Below are positions 60,251 through 64,000 of a stretch of DNA of 64,000 nucleotides, in pieces (within the stretch, counting starts at the first letter, position 1; the number at the start of each line of letters is the position of its first letter). Source of the stretch: Halobacillus alkaliphilus (lineage in GTDB: Bacteria; Bacillota; Bacilli; Bacillales; Halobacillaceae); NCBI RefSeq assembly GCF_900113125.1, contig NZ_FOOG01000003.1, positions 82,782 to 146,781 of the forward strand. Direction: 5' to 3'. The notes beneath the pieces are model-generated. The model had not been told where the DNA came from. It saw nothing but the letters and a program-made list of their open reading frames with translations, and made no database searches. A program made the position numbers and the translations under genes.

Positions 60251-61210
60251 TTAGTAAGTAATATCTCCCTCAAAATTCGAAGCCAAAATTACAGCTAATT
60301 TAATACGGGCTTTTTTACTGTCGTCATCATCACCAAGAATGACGCCATGCTTATAAAGATCATAGGCGCTGCCTAAGTAATCATAAGTTGTGTACACAGA
60401 TCCTTCTTCAGAGGTAGTAGTAATTACTATTCTCAAGCCTGCTTCAATTGATTTAACAATTTCAGCCATCATTCCGGGTGCAACTTGACCTCTCCCTACC
60501 CCTTCTAATATTATGCCTTTTGCCTGACTCTCACGTGCAGCTTTAATAAAAGCTCCATCCGCACCTGAATAAGTTTTAACGATGTCCACTCTTGGAATAT
60601 CAGTTATAAGATCATAAGTCTCTCTGTGTATCGGTTTCTGATAGATATGAACTTCGTCATTATCAATAATCCCTAAGTAGCCAAACCCAAAAGCATTAAA
60701 CCCCTGGATATTCGAAGCGTGTTCTTTTTTTACATATTTAGCTGGAAATATACGTTCATTAAAAACCACTACCGCCCCTGCTCCATGCAAATCCTGACTA
60801 CACGCTGAATAAATGGCATGTCTCATATTAATATAAGCATCACTGCCCATCTCGCCTGGAGACCTCTGAGATCCAGTTATAACAACCGGTCGCTGATCAT
60901 TAATGGTTAGGTCAAGAAAGTACGCACTTTCTTCCAAAGAGTCGGTGCCATGAGTCACAACAACACCTGAAACCATATCATCTTCAAAGTAAGCTTCAAT
61001 TTTCTCTTTAAGCCATATAAGATCTTCAAAGCCTACGTGCATACTTGGTTTCTGAAATACAGAATCGATCACTACATCGATATCCGTTGGAAGCTTTAGC
61101 ATTTCAGCCAGCTCCTCACCAGTTAAAGCACCAGATGATAATTTACCAGATTGCTCATTAGGTACACTAGCTATGGTACCTCCCGTTGTAAGCAAAACTA
61201 CTTTATTCAA
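60251..61210 (-). CDS. ansA: L-asparaginase (type I)
   Basis: Hydrolyses asparagine to aspartate and ammonia in the cytosol. 319 aa from TTG 61210 (AAAGGGGG, 7-8 nt), the frame before that is leader. Two Thr motifs: TTGGTIAS near the N-terminus and VVTHGTDSLEESA (about 81-93, with the Thr-Asp-Lys triad extended by K further on). No signal peptide, so type I cytosolic. Neighbour ypdA has its own terminator, so ansA is transcribed alone. Confidence 0.94.
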   Translation of the reverse strand: MNKVVLLTTGGTIASVPNEQSGKLSSGALTGEELAEMLKLPTDIDVVIDSVFQKPSMHVGFEDLIWLKEKIEAYFEDDMVSGVVVTHGTDSLEESAYFLDLTINDQRPVVITGSQRSPGEMGSDAYINMRHAIYSACSQDLHGAGAVVVFNERIFPAKYVKKEHASNIQGFNAFGFGYLGIIDNDEVHIYQKPIHRETYDLITDIPRVDIVKTYSGADGAFIKAARESQAKGIILEGVGRGQVAPGMMAEIVKSIEAGLRIVITTTSEEGSVYTTYDYLGSAYDLYKHGVILGDDDDSKKARIKLAVILASNFEGDITY

Positions 61211-61256
61211 AATAAAGCCCCCTTTAAACGATGCGAAATGATAATTCATACAAAAA

Positions 61257-61286
61257 ATCTCCCAAACCTTCTCTGGAGCGGGAGAT
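61257..61286 (-). terminator. Terminator of ypdA
   Basis: ATCTCCC (61257-61263) with GGGAGAT (61280-61286), T-run on the minus strand. 15 bp past the ypdA stop. Confidence 0.8.
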
Positions 61287-61301
61287 GGCTAAGCGGATGA
61301 A

Positions 61302-62282
61302 TTATTTCTTACTGCCAATGGCACGAGCAATTTTTCCGCCATGATGCCGACCATTTTCAATAAATATCTCATTATTGTTGTATCCAGCTGCAATTACACC
61401 AGCGATATAAATACCAGGAACATTGGTTTCCATACTATCTTCATTATAATCAGGCCGCCCGGTCTCTCTATCAAACTCAACGCCCATCTTAGTCAGGAAG
61501 TTATGATCAGGACGATAGCCTGTCATAGCAAATACAAAATCATTCGAAATGCGTTTTTCCTGCCCTCGGCATTCGTAAATGACCTCGGTCTCAGTAATTT
61601 CTTTAATATGCGCACAAAAATCCATGCTTACGGCACCTTTTCTTACCAGAGCTTCGAACTGCGGTAAAATCCAAGGCTTAATACTTTTTGAATATTCTTC
61701 ACCACGGTATAAAACGGTAACATTAGCTCCGGATTTTTCCAGTTCCAGAGTGGCATCGGCTGCTGAATTTTTTCCACCGATAACTACGACATCTTTATTA
61801 TAGTAGGGGTGAGCTTCCTTGAAGTAATGCATAACCTTTGTAAGCTCTTCCCCCTTTATTCCTAAATGATTCGGCTGGTCGTAGTATCCAGTTGCAATAA
61901 CCAGGTCCTCTGCTTTATATTCCGCCTGTTCACCTGTTCGCTTTTCAGTCTTAACTATGAATCCTGATTTCTCCTGCTCTACGTGCATTACTTTTTCGAA
62001 AGCATTCACACGTAACTCTTCCCTGCCAGCAACGGCCCGGTAATAGGCTAGAGCCTCGTTTCGCACGGGCTTCTGACGTTCCGTAATAAATGGAATGTTT
62101 CCAATCTCCAACTTCTCACTGGAACTGAAAAACGTTTGATGAGTCGGATAATGAAAAATAGAATTAACGATATTACCCTTCTCTATAATTAATGGTTTAA
62201 TACCCATTTTTTTAAGTTCGATGGCTGCACTCATACCACAGGGGCCACCGCCAATAATAATGACTTTTTCTTCCTGTTGCAC
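61302..62282 (-). CDS. ypdA: Bacillithiol disulfide reductase YpdA
   Basis: FAD/NADPH flavoenzyme that reduces bacillithiol disulfide in the BrxA/BrxB/BSH cycle. 326 aa. N-terminal FAD loop GGGPCGMSAA with the single redox Cys (C14) rather than a CxxC pair, NADPH loop VVIGGKNSAADATLELEKSGA and a C-terminal GRHHGGKIA. Completes a bacillithiol theme with bshA at 22 kb. Same position as in B. subtilis before gudB. Confidence 0.94.
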   Translation of the reverse strand: MQQEEKVIIIGGGPCGMSAAIELKKMGIKPLIIEKGNIVNSIFHYPTHQTFFSSSEKLEIGNIPFITERQKPVRNEALAYYRAVAGREELRVNAFEKVMHVEQEKSGFIVKTEKRTGEQAEYKAEDLVIATGYYDQPNHLGIKGEELTKVMHYFKEAHPYYNKDVVVIGGKNSAADATLELEKSGANVTVLYRGEEYSKSIKPWILPQFEALVRKGAVSMDFCAHIKEITETEVIYECRGQEKRISNDFVFAMTGYRPDHNFLTKMGVEFDRETGRPDYNEDSMETNVPGIYIAGVIAAGYNNNEIFIENGRHHGGKIARAIGSKK

Positions 62283-62343
62283 GTTAATCTCTCCTTTTCC
62301 AGAAGTCTCTGGAACTTACGTTCGATTTAATAAACAAAAGTAA

Positions 62344-62371
62344 ATCTCCTACCAAGTAAATGATAGGAGAT
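62344..62371. terminator. Terminator of gudB
   Basis: ATCTCCTA (62344-62351) with TAGGAGAT (62364-62371), 12-nt loop, T-rich on the minus strand. 19 bp past the gudB stop. Confidence 0.8.
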
Positions 62372-62389
62372 AATTGTGGTCAAATCAAC

Positions 62390-63670
62390 CTATATCCATC
62401 CTCTAAAGCGAGAAGCTTCTGCCATCTTCCGTACACCCACCATATAAGCAGCCAAACGCATATCTACACGTCGCGTCTCTGCGGTTTTGTAAACGTTATC
62501 AAACCCTTTTACGATCACTTTATGGAGTTTCTCTTCCACTTCTTCTTCCGTCCAATAATATCCTTGATTATTCTGCACCCATTCGAAATAAGAAACCGTT
62601 ACTCCTCCCGAAGATGCTAAAACATCGGGTACAAGTAATATTCCTCTTTCAGATAATATTCGAGTGGCGTCTAAAGTGGTAGGTCCATTTGCCGCTTCTA
62701 CAACGATGCTTGCTTTTATGTTGTGAGCATTTTCTTCGCGAATTTGGTTTTCGATAGCAGCCGGAACTAATATGTCACAGTCCAACTCCAGCAGTTCTTC
62801 ATTGGATATTGTATTTTTGAAAAGATTTGTGACCGTGCCAAAACTATCGCGGCGGTCGAGCAGATAATCGATATCCAAACCATCAGGATCATGCAGCCCT
62901 CCATAAGCATCGGAAATTCCAATAACCTTAGCTCCACGATCGTGCATAAATTTAGCTAGAAAGCTCCCGGCGTTACCAAAGCCTTGAACAACCACTCTGG
63001 CACCTTCTACACTAATACCTTTCTTTTTGGCTGCCTCTTCAATACAGATGGTTACACCTTTAGCCGTGGCAGTCTCCCGACCATGTGATCCCCCTAAGAC
63101 AAGAGGTTTACCAGTGATAAAACCAGGGTTATTAAATTCATCTATACGGCTGTATTCATCCATCATCCACGCCATGATTTGAGAATTTGTAAATACATCA
63201 GGTGCTGGAATATCCTTTGTAGGACCTACGATTTGACTGATAGCCCTAACATAACCGCGGCTAACACCTTCCAGTTCCCGGAAAGACATTTCACGCGGGT
63301 CACAAACAATTCCGCCTTTGCCCCCACCATAAGGTAAATCTACAATTCCAGCTTTTAAGCTCATCCAGATAGATAAAGCCTTAACTTCTTTTTCAGAGAC
63401 GTTCGGGTGGAAACGCACCCCACCTTTGGTAGGACCAACCGCGTCATTATGCTGGGAACGATAGCCTGTGAATATTTTAATATGATCATTATCCATCCGT
63501 ACAGGAATCCTTACCGTCATCATCCGCACCGGTTCTTTCATAAGTTCGTAAACTTCGTTAGGATAACCTAATTTATCAAGTGCTTTTTTAACCACCGTCT
63601 GTGTGGATTTTAAAACATCGAGTTTATCATTGTTTTCGTTTGCAGCATCTGTCGGCTTATCCGCTACCAT
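62390..63670 (-). CDS. gudB: NAD-specific glutamate dehydrogenase
   Basis: Converts glutamate to 2-oxoglutarate and ammonia; catabolic type. 426 aa. Conserved VGPTKGGVRFHP, PYGGGKGGIVCDPREMS (catalytic Lys), DVFTNSQIMAWMMDEY and NAD loop VQGFGNAGSFLA. The segment where laboratory B. subtilis 168 gudB has a 9-bp duplication (VKAVKA) reads EKEVKALSIWM here, a single copy, so this enzyme should be active. ATG 63670 follows TAGGAGG. Its upstream region has a SigA promoter and a cre-like site. Confidence 0.95.
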   Translation of the reverse strand: MVADKPTDAANENNDKLDVLKSTQTVVKKALDKLGYPNEVYELMKEPVRMMTVRIPVRMDNDHIKIFTGYRSQHNDAVGPTKGGVRFHPNVSEKEVKALSIWMSLKAGIVDLPYGGGKGGIVCDPREMSFRELEGVSRGYVRAISQIVGPTKDIPAPDVFTNSQIMAWMMDEYSRIDEFNNPGFITGKPLVLGGSHGRETATAKGVTICIEEAAKKKGISVEGARVVVQGFGNAGSFLAKFMHDRGAKVIGISDAYGGLHDPDGLDIDYLLDRRDSFGTVTNLFKNTISNEELLELDCDILVPAAIENQIREENAHNIKASIVVEAANGPTTLDATRILSERGILLVPDVLASSGGVTVSYFEWVQNNQGYYWTEEEVEEKLHKVIVKGFDNVYKTAETRRVDMRLAAYMVGVRKMAEASRFRGWI

Positions 63671-63724
63671 CCATTTACCTCCTAATATCCGTGCATTCGC
63701 TTTCAGGGTATTCTTTCAGTCAAT

Positions 63725-63753
63725 AGTATACACTTTCACCTCTATTATGGAAA
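63725..63753 (-). promoter_or_regulatory. Candidate SigA promoter of gudB
   Basis: Minus strand -35 TTTCCA (63753-63748), 17-nt spacer, -10 TATACT (63730-63725). Leader of about 50 nt to the ATG. Confidence 0.5.
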
Positions 63754-63790
63754 GCGTGTTTTAGCATTCTAGTGTCTTTAATCCGTGAAA

Positions 63791-63804
63791 TGTAAGCGAT
63801 TGCA
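63791..63804. promoter_or_regulatory. cre-like site upstream of gudB
   Basis: TGTAAGCGATTGCA fits the CcpA consensus TGWNANCGNTNWCA at 13 of 14 positions. It lies between the ddl stop and the gudB promoter, about 75 nt before the predicted start of transcription. Confidence 0.55.
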
Positions 63805-63811
63805 CGCTCTA

Positions 63812-64000
63812 TTATTTATCAAATTGGGATAGTTCTACAAATTTTTCTATGAGATCGTCGTAGCTCCAGCCTATTTCCTTGGCTGAATCAGGGAATAAAC
63901 TAGTTGGAGTCATCCCCGGAAGTGTATTCACTTCCAGAATCACCGGCTCCCCGTTTTCATTAATTATGAAATCTACACGAGAATAAACCTCACATCCTAA
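63812..64000 (-). CDS. ddl: D-alanine--D-alanine ligase, C-terminal end (cut by window)
   Basis: Last 62 codons only, stop TAA at 63812-63814; the rest lies beyond the window. LGCEVYSRVDFIINENGEPV and ILEVNTLPGMTPTSLFP are the ATP-grasp C-terminal signature of Ddl (RVDF metal and NTLPGMT phosphate-loop region). Makes the D-Ala-D-Ala dipeptide of peptidoglycan precursors. Upstream of gudB on the same strand. Confidence 0.93.
   Translation of the reverse strand, partial: LGCEVYSRVDFIINENGEPVILEVNTLPGMTPTSLFPDSAKEIGWSYDDLIEKFVELSQFDK

Overview
The window is a chromosomal segment of a spore-forming, low-to-moderate GC Gram-positive bacterium of the family Bacillaceae. Gene order follows the Bacillus subtilis chromosome from the cotD/yppE area through ponA, dinG, panBCD, dapB, qcrABC, the aro genes, hbs, spoIVA, der, cmk and sleB to ypdA/gudB. 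Acidic, Ser/Glu-rich tails on PonA and QcrC would suit a halotolerant genus such as Halobacillus or a relative, but that is inference. No rRNA, tRNA, CRISPR array, prophage or riboswitch was recognised.

Layout. 1-5200: a truncated CotD-type spore coat gene, cytidine deaminase, a large RND exporter on the plus strand behind a palindromic operator, then yppE and a small coiled-coil gene. 5300-9000 (plus): sspM, recU, ponA. 8999-10118: a decayed IS1182-family element between direct repeats, where ypoC lies in B. subtilis. 10145-24750 (minus): nth, dnaD, asnS, aspB, ypmB, ypmA, dinG, then the overlapping panD-panC-panB-birA-cca-bshA-mgsA-dapB-ypjD cluster (pantothenate, biotin ligase, tRNA CCA addition, bacillithiol, lysine/wall precursor). 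24900-25775 (plus): a YitT/YpjC membrane protein that seems to start at ATT. 25836-32640 (minus): yugP, ypjB, ypjA, the cytochrome bc operon qcrABC, ypiF, ypiB, ypiA. 32642-39700 (minus): an unrecognised amidohydrolase-like gene and the aroC-aroB-aroH-hisC-tyrA-aroA run. 39835-40613: a cheR pseudogene. 40751-44530 (minus): ndk, hepT, menH, hepS (menaquinone), mtrB (TRAP), hbs. 44886-50525: spoIVA, yphF, yphE, spoVIF, gpsA, der. 50771-56900: the YIEGIA/capping/YphA membrane operon, fni, rpsA, plsC, cmk, ypfA. 57018-64000: ypeB, sleB, prsW, ansA, ypdA, gudB and the 3' end of ddl.

Functional threads. Many genes are sporulation or germination factors (cotD, sspM, ypjB, spoIVA, spoVIF, YIEGIA set, ypeB, sleB). 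Respiration is represented by menaquinone-tail genes and the bc complex, shikimate-to-Phe/Tyr synthesis by the aro block, and bacillithiol chemistry by bshA and ypdA. Differences from the B. subtilis order are as informative as the matches: bshB1, mtrA, ypoC and the trp operon are missing from their usual places, cheR is destroyed, and spoVIF plus an unknown gene are present.

Most interesting signal. Two genes with sporulation-type promoters (the unknown gene at 33514 and spoVIF at 48085) have an inverted repeat whose downstream arm covers the start codon or Shine-Dalgarno sequence, while the upstream arm contains or abuts the promoter -10. A read-through transcript from the upstream gene would fold and hide the initiation region; a transcript begun at the sporulation promoter would lack the upstream arm and be free. 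A weaker version occurs at cotD. This is inferred from sequence alone.
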